Shown: positions 11,584 to 24,235 of the stretch, piece by piece
Numbering within the stretch: position 1 is the first letter of the stretch
How the letters are laid out: every line of letters starts with the position of its first letter
Source: Ailurus styani
Taxonomy: Eukaryota > Chordata > Mammalia > Carnivora > Ailuridae
Assembly: GCA_002007465.1 (NCBI GenBank)
Contig: LNAC01000857.1
Location: 434,849 to 498,848, forward strand
Direction of reading: 5' to 3'
DNA length: 64,000 nucleotides
Made by a program: the position numbers and the translations under genes
Notes under the pieces: generated by a model
The model's input: only the letters and a program-made list of their open reading frames with translations
The model's database searches: none
Told to the model about the DNA's origin: nothing

Positions 11584-12607
11584 GGGGTTCAGCAAGTTTG
11601 GCTGGGATAGAGCCCCCAGAGCATAGCTCTTTTCCTGGAGGGAATGCAGGAAAAGAACCCAGGGGCAGACTGCAGGAAAACAGTGATCTGAAAAATGTTT
11701 GGGGGACACAAGGTGTTGACTATTCACTTTTCTCTGAGCTTGACCCTGAGAGGTAGCATTCACAGAGAGGCCTCCCCTGGAATAAAGGAGCTAAATGGTG
11801 TAATTTCTCTCACCCAACCCTATGCATCAACACAAAACCACCTGCAGAAAGAAGCTCATCAATGAAACAATGACTTTGAATGACGACCAGATGGACTTAG
11901 CATTTCATCCTAAAGCAGCAGAACACACAATCTTTTCAATTGCACATGGAACATTCTCCAAAATAGATCACATAATAAGTCACAAATTACCCCTCAACAA
12001 GTACAAGAAGATCAATCAAAGTACACATGTTATCAGACCACAATGGTATGAAACTTAACTACAAGAAAAAATTTGGAAAGAACATGAATAAATGGAGGTT
12101 AAAGAACATCCTACAAAAGAATGAATAGGTTAACCAGAAATTAAAGAAGGTATTTTTTAAAAATATGTGGAAGCAAATGAAAATTTAAAAACAACAGTCC
12201 AAAATCTTTGGGATACAGCAAAGGCAGTCCTAAGAGGGAATTGTACTGCAAAACAAGCCTGCTTCAAGAAGGAAGAAAAGTCTCAAAATACACAACCTTA
12301 CAACTAAAGGAGCTAGAAAAGGAACAGCAAATGAAGCATAAAGCCAGCAGTAGAAGAGGAAAAATAAAGATTAGAACAGAAATAAATTATATAAAAACGA
12401 GCCAGTAGAAGAGATCAACGAAATTAAGAGCAGATTCTTTGAAAGAAAAAATAAAAAACACCTAGCCACACATGTCAAAAAAAAGAAAGGACTCGAAAAG
12501 AGGAGAGGTAGCAACTGACACAAAAGAAATAAAAACAATTAAAAGAGAATATCATGAAAAACTATATGCCCACAAACTGGGCACTCTGGATGAAATGAAC
12601 AAATTCT

Positions 12608-12813
12608 GGGGTACCTGGGTGGCTCAGTTGGTTGGGCGTCTGCCTTTGGATCAAGTGATGATCTCAGGATCCTGGGATCGAGCCCCACATTGGGCTCCCT
12701 GCTCAACGGAGGAGAGACTGCTTCTCCCTCCCTCTGCCTGCTGTTCTGCCTGCTTGTGTTCTCCCTCTCTCTGTCTCTGTCAAATAAATAAATAAAATCT
12801 TTAAAAAAAGAAA
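12608..12813 (+). mobile_element. CAN-SINE inside ORF2 of L1 copy A
   Basis: Complete SINE with head ggggtacctgggtggctcag and an AAATAAATAAAATC tail. An imperfect 16-base TSD (gaaatgaacaaattct versus gaaatgaaaaaattct) is at 12592-12607 and 12814-12829. ORF2 similarity continues on both sides. Confidence 0.9.
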
Positions 12814-13363
12814 GAAATGAAAAAATTCTTAGAAACCTAAAAACTACTAAAGCTGAGCTAGTAAGAAACAGAAAACTTGAAAACTCCCATAAACAGCAAG
12901 GAAATTGAAGCAGTAATCGAAAATCTCCCAACAAACAGAAGTCCTAGACTGGACAGCTTCCCATGGGAATTCTACCACACTATTAAAGAAGAGTTAGACT
13001 TATTGTTCTCAAAATGCTCCAAAAAACAGAAATGTAAGGGAAACTTCCAAACTCATTGTATGAGGCCAACATTACCTTGATTCTAAAACCAAAGACCCTA
13101 CTAAAAAGGAAAATTACAAGTCAATATTCCTGATAAAATTGAATGCAAAATTTCTCGTGAAGATACTAGCAAAATAAATCCAATAATACATGAAAAGAAT
13201 TATTCACCACAGTCAAGTGGGAAATATTCCTGGGACACAGAGGTGGTTCTCTATTTGCAAATCAATCAACATGATACAGCACTACAATAAAAGAAAGGAT
13301 AAGAACCATATGATCCTCTGAACAGATGCAGAAAAAGCATTTCACAAAATACAGCATCCATTC

Positions 13364-13876
13364 TTGATAAAAACCCTCAACAAAGTAGGTGTAGATGGAG
13401 CATACCTTAACATGGTAAAGGCCATGTATGAAAGACACAAATTTAATATCACCCTCAATGTGGAAAAATTGAGAGCTTTTCCTCTACAATCAAGACTAAG
13501 ACAGGGAAGTCCACTCTCACCATTACTATTTCATGGAAATACTGGAAGTTTTAGTCTCAGTAATCAGACAACAAAAAGAAATGAAAGACATCCAAATCAG
13601 AAAGGAAGAAGTCAATCTTTCACTATTTGCAGACAACATGATGCTCTATTTAGAAAACCTGAAACACTCCACAAAAAATTGCTACAACTAATACATGGAT
13701 TTGGCAAAGTTACAAGATATACAATGAAAGTAGAGAAATCTGTTACATTTTTATACACCAATAAAGAAGCAAGAGAAAGAGAAATCAAGGAATCTATCCC
13801 TTTTATAATTGTACCAAAAACAATAAGATACTTAGGAATAAATCTAAAAAGAAGAGATAAAAGATATGTGCTCTGA
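13364..13876 (+). pseudogene. L1 ORF2 reverse transcriptase fragment (copy A)
   Basis: This 170-codon frame contains L1 ORF2 fingers and palm sequence: a KAMYERHK-type block, [10 protein letters not shown], and later the GIN-LK block. A frameshift after the PLLF motif puts the active-site region in another frame, where it reads as an FADN-like motif rather than FADD. The original protein is an RNA-dependent DNA polymerase used for target-primed reverse transcription. This copy cannot make one. Confidence 0.85.
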
Positions 13877-14366
13877 AAACTATAGGTTTATGAAAGATAA
13901 TGTACAGGACACAAAGAAATGGAAAATAACTCCATGCTCAATGGAATAGCCAATGGATCAAAGACAGTCTCTTCGAAAAAATGATGTTGGGAAAACTGGA
14001 CAGCAACATGCAGAAGAATGAAACTAGACCACTTTCTTATCCCATATACAAAAATAAATTCAAAATAGATGAAATACCTAAATGTGAAACAGGAAACCAT
14101 TCAAATCCAAGAGGGAACACAGGCAAAAAATCTCTTAGACATTGGTTGTCACAACTTCTTAGTAGACATGTCTCTGGAGGCAAAGGAAACAAAAGCAAAA
14201 ATAAATTGTTGGGACTACATAATATAAAAAACTTCTGCACACAAAAGGAAACAATCAACAAAACTGAACGGCAGCCTATGGAATAGAAGATATTTGCAAA
14301 TGACTTATCTGATGAAGGGTTAGTACCCAAAATCTATAAAGAAATTATCAAACAGAACACTCAATA

Positions 14367-14658
14367 ATATCATATGATCTCTCTGATATAAGGAACTTGA
14401 GGGGCAGGGTGGGGTTTGTGGGGGGTAGGGAGGGAAAAATAATGAAACAAGATGGAATGGGGAAGGAGACAAACCATAAGAGACTCTGAATCTCACAAAA
14501 CAAACTGAGGGTTACTGGGGGGTGGGAGGGTAGGGATAGGGTGGATGGGTTATGGACATTGGAGAGGGTTTGTGGTTTGGTGAATGCTGTGAAAGGTGTA
14601 AGCCTGATGATTAACAGACCTGTACCCCTGGGGCAAAGAATAATAAATTTTTTAAAAA
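14367..14658 (+). mobile_element. Young 5'-truncated L1 3' end nested in copy A
   Basis: A 292-base L1 3'UTR piece (G-rich ggggcagggtggggtttgtg segment, then cctgtacccctggggcaaag and an A-rich tail) interrupts the C-terminal ORF2 of copy A. A 13-base near-perfect TSD (agaacactcaata versus agaacacccaata) is at 14354-14366 and 14659-14671. Its sequence closely matches the minus-strand pieces at 16868 and 32354. Confidence 0.88.
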
Positions 14659-16867
14659 AGAACACCCAATAAACAAGGCAGTTATGAAATGGGCAGAAGA
14701 TATGAATAGACATTTTTCCAAAGAAGACATACAGTTGGCTATAAGGTGCATGAAAAGACGCTCAGCTTCACTTATTATTTAGGGAAATACATATCAAAAC
14801 TAAAATGAAATATCACCTCACACCTGTTATAATGGCTAAAATGAGAAACAGGAAACAACAGATGTTGTCAAGGATGCCGAGAAAGGGGAATCCTCTTACA
14901 CTCTTGGTGAGACTAGTGAAGTCACTCTGGAAGATAGTATGGAGATTCCTCAAAAAGTTAAAAATAGAACTATTCTCTGATCCAGCGTATTTATGCAAAG
15001 GATACAAGAATCCTGATTTGAAGGTGGTACATATGCCTCGATATTTACAGCAACATTAACAATAGCTTAACCATGGAAAGAGCCCAAACGTCCCTTGACT
15101 GATGAATGGATAAAGAAGATGTGGTGTATATATACATAATGGACTATTACTCAGACATCAAAGACAATGATATCTTGACATTTACAATGACATGGATATA
15201 GCTAGAGTTTATTATGCTAAGTGAAACAAGTTCCACAGAGAAAGACAGATACTATATGATTTCACTCACATGGGGAATTTAAGAAACAAGACAGAAGAAA
15301 ATATGAGATGGGAAAAAATGAGAGAGGGAAATAAAGCCTAAGAAACCTTTAAAGATAGAAAACAAACTGAGGGCTGATGGAGGGAGGGAGGTGGGCTAAT
15401 GGGTGATGGGTATTAAGGAGGGTACATATTATGGTGACCACTGCATGTTATATGTAAGTGATGAATCCTTAAATAGTCCTTAAATCGGTATTACACTATA
15501 TGTTAAGTAACTAGAATTTTTTTATTATGTTATGTTAGTCACCATACAGTAAATCATTAGGTATTGATGTAGTGTTCCAACATTCATTGTTTGCATATAA
15601 CACCAGTGCTCCATTTAACACATGCCATACTTAATACCCATCACCAGGCTAACACATCCCCCACTCCCTCCTCTCTAAAACCCTCAGATTGTTTCTCAAA
15701 GCCAATAGTCTGTCATGCTTCGTCACCCCCTTTAATATCTCCCCCCCATCTTGCGTTCCTTCTCCTAATGTCCTCCATACTATTCCTTATGCTCCACAAA
15801 AAAAAATGAAATTATATGGTTATTGACTTTCTCTGCCTGACTTACTTCACTTAGTATAATCTCCTTGAGTCCCATCCATATTGATGCAACAGCTGGGTAT
15901 TCATCCTTTCTGATGGCTGAGTAACATTCCACTGTATATATGAACCACGTCTTCTTTATCCATTCATCTTTTCAAGGGCATCTCTACACTTTCCACATTT
16001 TGGTTATTATCCAATTTGCTCCTATGAATATTGGGGTTGCAGTGTCATTTGCAAATATCTTCTTCCATTCCGTGGGTTGCCTCTTTGTTTTGTTGACTGT
16101 TTCCTTTGCTGTGCAAAAGCTTTTTATCTTGATGAAGAATTGAAAGTTCATTTTCACTTTTGTTTCCCTTGCCCTTGGAGATGTGTCTTGAAATAAGTTG
16201 CTGTGGCAGATGTCAAAGAGGTTACTGTCTATGTTCTTCTGTAGGATTTTGTCGGATTCCTGTCTCAAGTTGTGGTCTTCCATCCATTTTGAGTTTATCT
16301 TTGTGTATGGTGTAAGACAATAATAGAGTTTCATTCTTCTATATATAGCTGTCCAATTTTCCCAGCACCATTTATTAAAGACACTGTCTTTTTTCCATTG
16401 GATATTCTTTCCTACTTTGTGGAACATTGTTTGACCATAGAGTTAAGAATCTGTTCAGTTCCATTGGTCTTTGTGTCTGTTTTTCTGCTAGTAACATGCT
16501 GCCTTGGTGACCACAGCTTTGTAGTATAGCTTGAAGTCAGACAAGGTGATGCCTAAGCTTTCTTTTTCTTTTTCAAACTTTCCTTGGTGATTCAGGGTCT
16601 TTTCTGGTTCCATACAAATTTTAGGATGCTTTGTTCCAGCACTTTGAAAAATGCCGATGGTATTTTAATAGTGATGGTGTTGAAAGTGTAGATTGCTCTG
16701 GGCAGTAGAGACATTTTAATAATGCTTATTCATCCAATCCATGAGCATAGAGAATTTTACCCTCTTATTTTCCTTCATAAGTATTCTTTAGTTCCTAGAG
16801 TATAGAAAATTTGTGTCTTTGGATTGGTTTATTCCAAAGTATCCTATGGCTTCTTGGTGCTATTTTA

Positions 16868-17083
16868 TTTTTTTTTTTTTTGAATTGTGTTTTTTTTTTA
16901 TTTTATTTTTATTATTTGCCCAAGGGGTACAGGTCTGTGAATCATCAGGCTTACATCTTTCACAGCATTCACCAAAGCACAAACCCTCCCCAATGTCCAT
17001 AACCCATCCACCCTATCCCTACCCTCCCACCCCCCAGTAACCCTCAGTTTGTTTTATGAGATTAGAAGTCTCTTATGGTTTGT
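16868..17083 (-). mobile_element. Young 5'-truncated L1 3' end nested in copy B
   Basis: A T-rich tail followed by 'ggggtacaggtctgtgaatc' marks an L1 3' end on the minus strand. A perfect 15-base TSD (cttggtgctatttta) is at 16853-16867 and 17084-17098. Confidence 0.93.
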
Positions 17084-17122
17084 CTTGGTGCTATTTTAAA
17101 TGAAATTGATTCCCTAATTTCT

Positions 17123-17323
17123 TTTTTTTTAAGATTTTATTTATTTATTTGACACAGAGAGAGACAGAGATCACAAGTAGGGAGAGAGGCAGGCAGAGAG
17201 AGAGGAGGAAGCAGGCTCCCTGCCAAGCAGAGAGCCCGATGTGGGGCTCCATCCCAGGACCCTGAGATCATGACCCGAGCCAAAGGCAGAGGCTTTAACC
17301 CACTGAGCCACCCAGGCATCCCA
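17123..17323 (-). mobile_element. CAN-SINE, minus strand, nested in L1 copy B
   Basis: The reverse complement of the mustelid-type SINE, with T tail first and the head ending in ccacccaggcatccc. A 14-base TSD with one mismatch (attccctaatttct versus attctctaatttct) is at 17109-17122 and 17324-17337. Confidence 0.93.
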
Positions 17324-19659
17324 ATTCTCTAATTTCTCTTTCTACAGTTTCATTGTTAGTGTATAAGAAAGTAAATGATTTCTCTGCATTGATTTTGCAT
17401 TCTGCCAATTACTAAATTGCTGTAGGAGTTCTAGTAACTTGGAGGTGGAGTCTTTTGGGTTATCCATAAAAACAATCATGTCATCATGCAAATTTGAATA
17501 CCTTTTATTTCTTTTTGTTGTCTGATTGCTGTTTCTAGGACTTCTAGTACTATGTTGAGAAACAGTGGTGAAAGTGGGCATCCATGTCCTGTTCCTGATT
17601 TTAAGGGAAAGGCTCTGAGCTTCTCCACATTGAGAATGATATTTGCTGTGGGTTTTTCATAGATAGATTTATGAAATTGATGATTGTTCCCTCTATCTCT
17701 ATACTCTGAAGTGTTTGAATCAGGAAAGTATGGTGTATTTTGTCAAATTCTTTTTCTGCATCAATTGAGAGGACCATGTGGTTCTTCCCCCTTCTCTGAT
17801 TAAATTGTTCTATCACACTGATTGATTTGCAAATGTTGAATCACCCTTGCATCCCAAAATAAATCCTACCTGATCATGATGGATAGTCCATTAAATGTAC
17901 TGTTGCATCCTGTTAGCTAGGAACTTGAGAATTTTGGCATCCATCTATATCAGGGTTATTGGTCTGAAATTCTCCTTTTTGATGGTGTCTTTCCTTGGTT
18001 TTAGGGTCAGGGTAATCCTGATCTCATAGAATGAGTATGGAAGTATTCCTTCTATTTCTATTTTTTTTAAAGCTTCAGGAGAATAGGTATTATTTCTTCT
18101 TTGAATGTTGATGGAGTTCCCCGGGGAATCCATTAGGCCCTAGACTCTTGTTTTTTTGAAGGTTTTGGATCACGGCTTCAAGCTCATTCCTAGTTATTAA
18201 TCTATTCAGGTTGTCAATTTCTTCCAGTTTTAGCCTTGGTAGTTTATAGGTTTCCAGGAATGCATCCATTTCATCCAGGTTGCTAAGAATTTCTAAAAAT
18301 TATTTCTATTTTTTTGCTATTAGTTGTTATCTCTCTCTTTTCATTCATAATTTTATTAATTTGAGTCCTTTCTCTTTCCTTTTGATAAATCTGGCTAGTG
18401 GTTTATCGATCTTACTAATTCTTTCAAAAGACTACCATCTAGTTTTGTTGATGCGTTCTACTGTATTTCTGGTTTCTAATTCATTGATCTCTGCTTTAAT
18501 CTAAATTATTTCTCTTCTCGTGTGTGGCTTAGGTTTCATTTGTTATTTTTTTTCTCCAGTTCCTTAAGGTGTAAAGTTAGTTGGAGAACTCGAGATTTTT
18601 TTTTTAAGTGAGGCTTGGATGGCTATGTATTTCACCCTTAGGATGGCCTTTGCTGTATCCCATAGGTTTTGGAATGATGTGCCTTCATTCTCATTGGTCT
18701 CCATGAATTATTTAAGTTCTTCTTTGATTTCCTGGTTGACCCAAACATTATTGAGCAGGATGGTATTTACCTTCCAAGTGTTTGAACTCCATCCAAACTT
18801 TTTCTTGCGTTTGAGATCCAGATTCAAACCACTGTGGTCTGAGAATATGCAGGGAATCATCTCAATCTTTCGGTATCAGTTGAGCTCTGATTTGTAACCC
18901 AGTATGTGGTCTATTCGGGAGAAATTTACATGTGCATTTGACAAGAATGAGTATTCTATTATTTTAAGGTGGAATGTTCTGTATATATCCATGAGGTGCT
19001 TTTGGTCCAATGTGTCAATCAAAGCTCTTGATTCTTTGTTAATTTTCTGCTTAGATGATCTGTCTATTGTTGAGAGTGGAATGTTGAGATCTCCTATTAT
19101 TAATGTATTATTAGCAATACGTACCTTTATTTTGTTTAACAGTTGGCTTATGTAGTTGGCTGCTCACATGTTGGGGGCATAGATATTTATAATTGCTAGA
19201 TTCTCTTGTTGGATAGATTCTTTAAGAATGATATACTAGGGGCAAGATGGTAAGGAAGTGGGAGTCCCTGTTTCAATGGGTCCCCTGAAGTGAGCTAAAT
19301 AGATACCAGAACACTCTGAGCACCCAGGAAAACAGCCTTAGAAGGAATATTATACACTTCTGGATCTCTACCCAGGCAGAAGATCACCAGTGAGGTAAAG
19401 CAAGGTGGGAACACTCGGACTAATATCAGAGGATAAACAGAACAGGGAGGGAGCCACAAGAAACAACACATTAGAAAATAATACCCCAACACAAAAGTGT
19501 CCTGTGCTTGGGCACCAGCATTAACTTGAAGTCTGGTTAAAAACACTCAAAAAGAACAAAAGGTTTTGAGGGGCAACTGGTGGAATTGGACGGCCATGGC
19601 CATGGTCCTAAACCCACGGTCCCAAAACAGTCAAAGCCGGTGACCACGCATGCCTGAGA

Positions 19660-19680
19660 GGGGGGGGGGGGGGGGGGGGG
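19660..19680 (+). repeat. Homopolymer of 21 G in L1 copy C 5'UTR
   Basis: Twenty-one consecutive G bases are flanked by CpG-containing GC-rich sequence. Such a tract could form a G-quadruplex, and its exact length in an assembly is unreliable. Confidence 0.95.
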
Positions 19681-20557
19681 CCTGTCTGTGGTCACTGGGC
19701 CTGTGGCTCTCTGACGCCTGGGCTGAGCACACCTCCACCCGAGCTTGAGAGAACTTGTGGGTACTGGCCAGCAGTCTCTGAATCCGCAGACATCCATGAC
19801 TTGCACTGCACAAGGTCATGGGCATGGACCCCAGACAGCACTCCCAAAAGCCACCAGGACCAGCTTCTGGGAACCAAGATCACTTGCAGTCTTGGTGGCA
19901 CAGAGTTGCAAAGACAAGTGGGGGCCTCTGGCGACCACTGAGACAGTGGCTGGGAGTGTGCACCACCTGTCAGAGTTTGCAGAGGGGGAGTCTGTGTGTT
20001 CTGGACCATTCAGGGGGAATGGCTCAGCACACTGAGGCTTCTCTCTGAAGCAAAGGACTGGGGGCAGAGTTTGTTGTTGTTGTTCTTATTTTTGCTGTTG
20101 TTGTTTTCTTCACTAGCCCTCTGAAAAGCTTCAAAAAGCCACCCAGGAACAAACACCTCCAGAGAACAAAAACCTGAAAAACCAGTTTCCTCAGAGCCCA
20201 GCTCTTGATAGGGGGCAGGGCAACTCAGCCCAATCAAGACTGAAAGAACAAAGCAGCAGGACCCTCCTCCAGAAGACAAACCAAAAGAACAAGAGGACAA
20301 TAACCACAGGGTCCCCATAAAACTGTAAAACCCCAACATCAGGGGAAAATAATATATTAACCTCCCAGTATAGCCCCCAAAACTGTATATTTCCTAGATA
20401 AAACTTTTTTTAATTCATTCTCATGATTCTTCTTTTATATTTCTTAACCTATTTACCATTACAACTAGATATTTTATACAACATATTTCATAATAACTTT
20501 TTAACTTGAAATTTTTTCATACATATACCTGGGTTTCTTTTTCTTTTTCTTGTTTTC

Positions 20558-20558
<1 letters not shown>

Positions 20559-20600
<42 letters not shown>

Positions 20601-20602
20601 TA
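20559..20602 (+). repeat. (GATA)n microsatellite in L1 copy C 5'UTR
   Basis: About ten tandem GATA units follow a T/C-rich segment of the L1 leader. Confidence 0.95.
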
Positions 20603-21062
20603 GACATAGGCTTCAAGGTAATCGTTTCTCACTATTTGATACTATTCCTATATATAAGCTAGCTTTAATTTCCCTGAATCTCTGGAAAGTTGAGTGCTTT
20701 AACAAAGATAACAAGATATACCTAGGAAGTACTGAAATAACCTGACGAGCCCACATCAAGGGTTTATAAGCAACTTCCCATCTTATTTTTCTGTCACTGT
20801 TTCTGAGCATTTGCTTTTGTTTCTGTACCATATAAATCTTATTCTTGGGGTTCATTTTTCATTTTACCTGGGTATTTCTTTTTTTTTCTTTCTTGTCTCT
20901 TACGTTATTTAGTCTTTTTCTCTTTTCATTTTTGGTTTATGTACCTTATAAATCTTATTATTGGGGCTCATTTTGGCTGGTTTTTCTTTTTTCCTTTTTT
21001 CCTCCCTTTTTCTCTTTATTTTTTCTTTTCTCTTTCTTTCAGGTGGTGTGCTCCGATTTCTC

Positions 21063-21487
21063 TGAAACCCCCTTTGAATGACACATTGGATCAGGAGGAT
21101 CTCATAGATATATGCAGAACATTCCATCCTAATAAAACAGAATACTCATTCTTCTCGAGCACATATGGAACTTTCTCCAGAATAGACCATATACTCGGCC
21201 AAAAATCAGGACTCAACCAATACCAAAAGATTGAGATTATCCCCTGCATATTCTCAGACCACAATGCTTTGAAACTGGAACTCAACCACAAGAAAAAGCT
21301 TGGAAGGAAATCAAACACTTGGAAGGTAAAGACCATCCTGCTCAAGAATGTTTGGATCAACCAGGAAATCAAAGAAGAAATTAAACAATTCATGGAGACC
21401 AACAAGAAAGAAGACACATCAATCCAATACCTATGGGATATGGCAAAGACGGCCCTAAGGAAGAAATACATAGCCATCCAAACATAA
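21063..21487 (+). pseudogene. L1 ORF2 endonuclease C-terminal fragment (copy C)
   Basis: About 140 codons of L1 apurinic/apyrimidinic-type endonuclease sequence are open, including FSRIDHILGQKSG and the FSDHNALKLEL block that carries the family's terminal SDH motif. In L1 this domain nicks target DNA to prime reverse transcription. The N-terminal part with the other catalytic residues is missing, because 5'UTR sequence is joined just upstream. Confidence 0.85.
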
Positions 21488-22351
21488 CTCAAAAAAAATT
21501 GAAAGATCCCGATTACACTAAATCTCTTTACACCTTAAGGAACTAGAAAATCACCAATGAATTAAGCCAATACTAAGCACAACAAGGGAAATAATTAAGA
21601 TTAGAGCAGAGAACAATGAGTTAGAAACTAGAGATACAGTAGAACACATCAACAAAACCAGAAGCTGGTTCTTTGAAAGAATAAGATCGACAAACCACTG
21701 GCCAAACTAATCCAAAAGAAAGAGAGAAGACTCAAATTAATAAAATTATGAATGAAAGAGGAGAGATCATGTCTAACACCAAGGAAATATAAACAATCAT
21801 CAGAAACTATCATCAACAGCTATATGCCAGTTAGTTGAGCAACCTAGAAGAAATAGATACATTCCTGGAAACCTATAAACTTCCAAGACTGAAACAGGAA
21901 GAAATTGAAACCTGAATAGACAAATATCTAGCAACAAGTTGAAGCACTGATCAAAAAGCTTCCAAAAACGAGAGTCCAGGACCTGATGGATTCCCTGGAG
22001 AATTCTGCCAAACATTCAAAGAAGAAATAATACCTATACTCCTGAAGCTGTTTCAAAAAAGGAAAACAGAGAGGAAACGTCCAGATTCTTTCTATGGAGC
22101 CAGCATAACCTTGATCCCGAAACCGGGCAAAGACCCCGTAAAAAAGGAGAATTTCAGACCAATATCTCTGATGAATATGGACGCCATGATTCTCAACAAG
22201 ATCCCAGCTAATAGGATCCAACATGGATCCTATTAAAAAGATTATTCACCATGACCAGGTGGGATTTATCCCTGGGATGCAAGTGTGGTTCAACATTAGG
22301 AAATCAATCACTGTAATAGAACAAGTCAATTAGAGAAGAGAGTAAAACCAC

Positions 22352-22627
22352 ATGATCCTCTCAATTGATGAAGAAAAAGCATTTGACAAAATACAGCATC
22401 CACTCCTGATTAAAACTCTTCAAAGTATAGGGATAGAGGGAACATTCCTTAACTTCATAAAATCTATCTATGAAAAACCCACAGCGAATATCATTCTCAA
22501 TAGGGAAAAACTGATACCCTTCCCATTGAGATCAGGGACACGACAAGGATGCCCACTCTCACCACTGTTGTTCAACCTAGTACTAGAAGTCCTGGCAACA
22601 GCAATCAGACAACAAAACGAAATAAGA
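22352..22627 (+). pseudogene. L1 ORF2 reverse transcriptase fragment (copy C)
   Basis: An open fragment from the [12 protein letters not shown] block to [20 protein letters not shown] is cut by a SINE insertion at 22629. The active-site region resumes after the SINE near 22880 but reads ttctcagatgac (FSDD-like). Confidence 0.85.
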
Positions 22628-22628
22628 G

Positions 22629-22827
22629 GGCGCCTGGGTGGCTCAGTGGGTTAAAGCCTCTGCTTTCGGCTCAGGTCATGATCTCAGCGTCCTGGGATCG
22701 AGGCCCGCATCGGGCTCTCTGCTTGGCAGGGAGCCTGCTTCCTCCTCTCCCTGTCTCTCTGCCTGCCTCTCTGCCTACTTGTAATCTCTCTCTCTGTGTC
22801 AAATAAATAAATAAAATCTTAAAAAAA
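22629..22827 (+). mobile_element. Young CAN-SINE inside ORF2 of L1 copy C
   Basis: Full SINE with a perfect 15-base TSD (aaaacgaaataagag) at 22614-22628 and 22828-22842. It carries the gctttcgg and gaggcccgc variants found at 8581, 32713 and 41609. Confidence 0.95.
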
Positions 22828-24112
22828 AAAACGAAATAAGAGATATCCAAATTTTCAAAGAAAAAGTCAAACTTTCTCTCTTCTCAGATGACATCATAAT
22901 TTATATGGAAAATCCAAAAGACTCCACCCCCAAACTACTAAACTCATACAGCGATTCAGTAATGCGGCAGGATACAAAGTCAATCCACAGATATCAGTTG
23001 CTTTCTTATACACTAGCAATGAAAATATAGAAAGGAAAATTAGAGAATTGATTCCATTTACTATAGCACCAATAAACATAAGATACCTTGGAATAAACCT
23101 AAGCAAAGAGGTAAAGGATCTGGACTTGAGGAGCTACAGAACACTCATGAAAGAAATTGAAGAAGACACAAAAAGGTGGAAAAGCATTCCATGCTCATGG
23201 ATCAGAAGAATAAACATTGTAAAAATGTCTTTACTGCCCAGAGCAATCTATAATTTCAATGCCATCCCGATCAAAATTCCACCAGAATTTTTCAAAGTGC
23301 TGGAACATACAATCTAAAAAACTATTTGGAAGCAGAAAAGACCAAGAATCACTAAGGAAATGTTGAATTAGAAAAGCTAAGCTGGGGGCATCACGTTCCC
23401 TGATCTCAAGCTTTACTACACAGCTGTGATCACCAAGACATCATGGTACTGGCACAAAAACAGAGACATAGACCAATGGAAAAGAGTTGAGAGTCCAGAC
23501 ATGTACCCTCAACTTTATGGTCAAATAATCTTCGACAAAGCAGGAAAAAATATCCAGTGGGAAAAATACAGTCTCTTCAATAACTGGTGGTAGGAAAATT
23601 GGACAGCTATGTATAGAAGAATGAAATTTGATCCTTCTTTCACACCATACACAAAGATAAACTCGAAATGGATGAAAAACCTCAATGTGAGGCAGAAATC
23701 TATCAATATCCTAGAGGAAAACATAGTCAGTAACCTCTTTGACACTGGCCACAGCAACTTCTTTCAAGACACATCACCAAAGGCAAAGGAAATAAAAGCA
23801 AAAATTAACTTTTGGGACTTCATCAAGATAAAAAGCTTCTTCACAGCAAAGGAAACAGGCAACAAAACAAAGAGGCAACCCACTGAATGGGAGAAGATAT
23901 TCGCAAATGACACCACAGACATAGGGCTGATATCCAAGATCTATAAAGATCTTCTCATGCTCAACGCCAAAAAACAGATAATCATGTCAAAAAATGGGCA
24001 GAAGACATGAACAGACACTTCTCCAAAGAAGATATACAAATGGCCAACAGACACATGAAAAAATGTTCATCATCACTAGCCATCAGGGAAACTCAAATCA
24101 AAACCACATTGA

Positions 24113-24235
24113 GGGCGCCTGGGTGGCTCAGTGGGTTAAAGCCGCTGCCTTCGGCTCAGGTAATGATCCTAGGTTCCTGGGATCAAGGCCCACATCAGGC
24201 TCTCTGCTCAGCGGGGAGCCTGCTTCCTCCTCTCT
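24113..24235 (+). mobile_element. CAN-SINE lacking its 3' part, at an L1-L1 junction
   Basis: The SINE head and body are normal up to the 'ctgcttcctcctctct' block, then stop abruptly. The next bases (aacctggaaaaaat) belong to a different, older L1 (copy D). There is no tail and no right-hand TSD, so a deletion removed the SINE 3' end together with the rest of L1 copy C. Confidence 0.85.

Larger units (their letters stand above)
10984..15512 (+). mobile_element. L1 copy A, plus strand, ORF1 deleted and interrupted
   Basis: The left end (about 10990-11820) is L1 5'UTR, starting with an aggaaggtggcagaggag-type leader and holding a (CA)n run and one SINE. At about 11820-11850 it passes directly into the ORF2 endonuclease domain; the FSKIDHIISHK block is at about 11950-11985. 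ORF1 and the endonuclease N-terminus are therefore absent. Reverse transcriptase remnants follow (LSPLLF at about 13515; the active-site motif is degraded near 13625). ORF2 C-terminal sequence and a 3'UTR end near 15510. A SINE (12608-12813) and a 5'-truncated younger L1 (14367-14658) lie inside. Many frameshifts and stops make it inactive. Confidence 0.85.
15515..19236 (-). mobile_element. L1 copy B, minus strand, 5'-truncated
   Basis: Read on the minus strand, this runs from ORF2 endonuclease sequence (near 19236) through reverse transcriptase to a 3'UTR and T-run near 15515-15525. The 3' end is of the 'tatgttagtcaccata' type. An internal deletion near 16020 joins 3'UTR-proximal sequence to the ORF2 C-terminus. 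It contains a nested L1 3' end (16868-17083) and a SINE (17123-17323). No open frame exceeds about 150 codons, so it is inactive. Confidence 0.85.
19239..24112 (+). mobile_element. L1 copy C, plus strand, with long 5'UTR and ORF1 missing
   Basis: The left end begins with an L1-type leader (ggggcaagatggtaaggaag) and carries about 1.8 kb of 5'UTR, including a 21-base G run, a (GATA)n tract and a long pyrimidine-rich segment (20880-21040). At about 21060-21075 it joins directly to the ORF2 endonuclease domain. ORF2 then continues through reverse transcriptase and C-terminal sequence to 24112. There the copy is interrupted by a truncated SINE and has no 3'UTR. A young SINE sits inside (22629-22827). 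Several stops break ORF2. Confidence 0.82.

Noticed and set aside
19537..20339. Overlapping frames of 76-109 codons on both strands
   Set aside because: They lie in the GC-rich 5'UTR of L1 copy C and cross the G homopolymer, with no conserved protein similarity.
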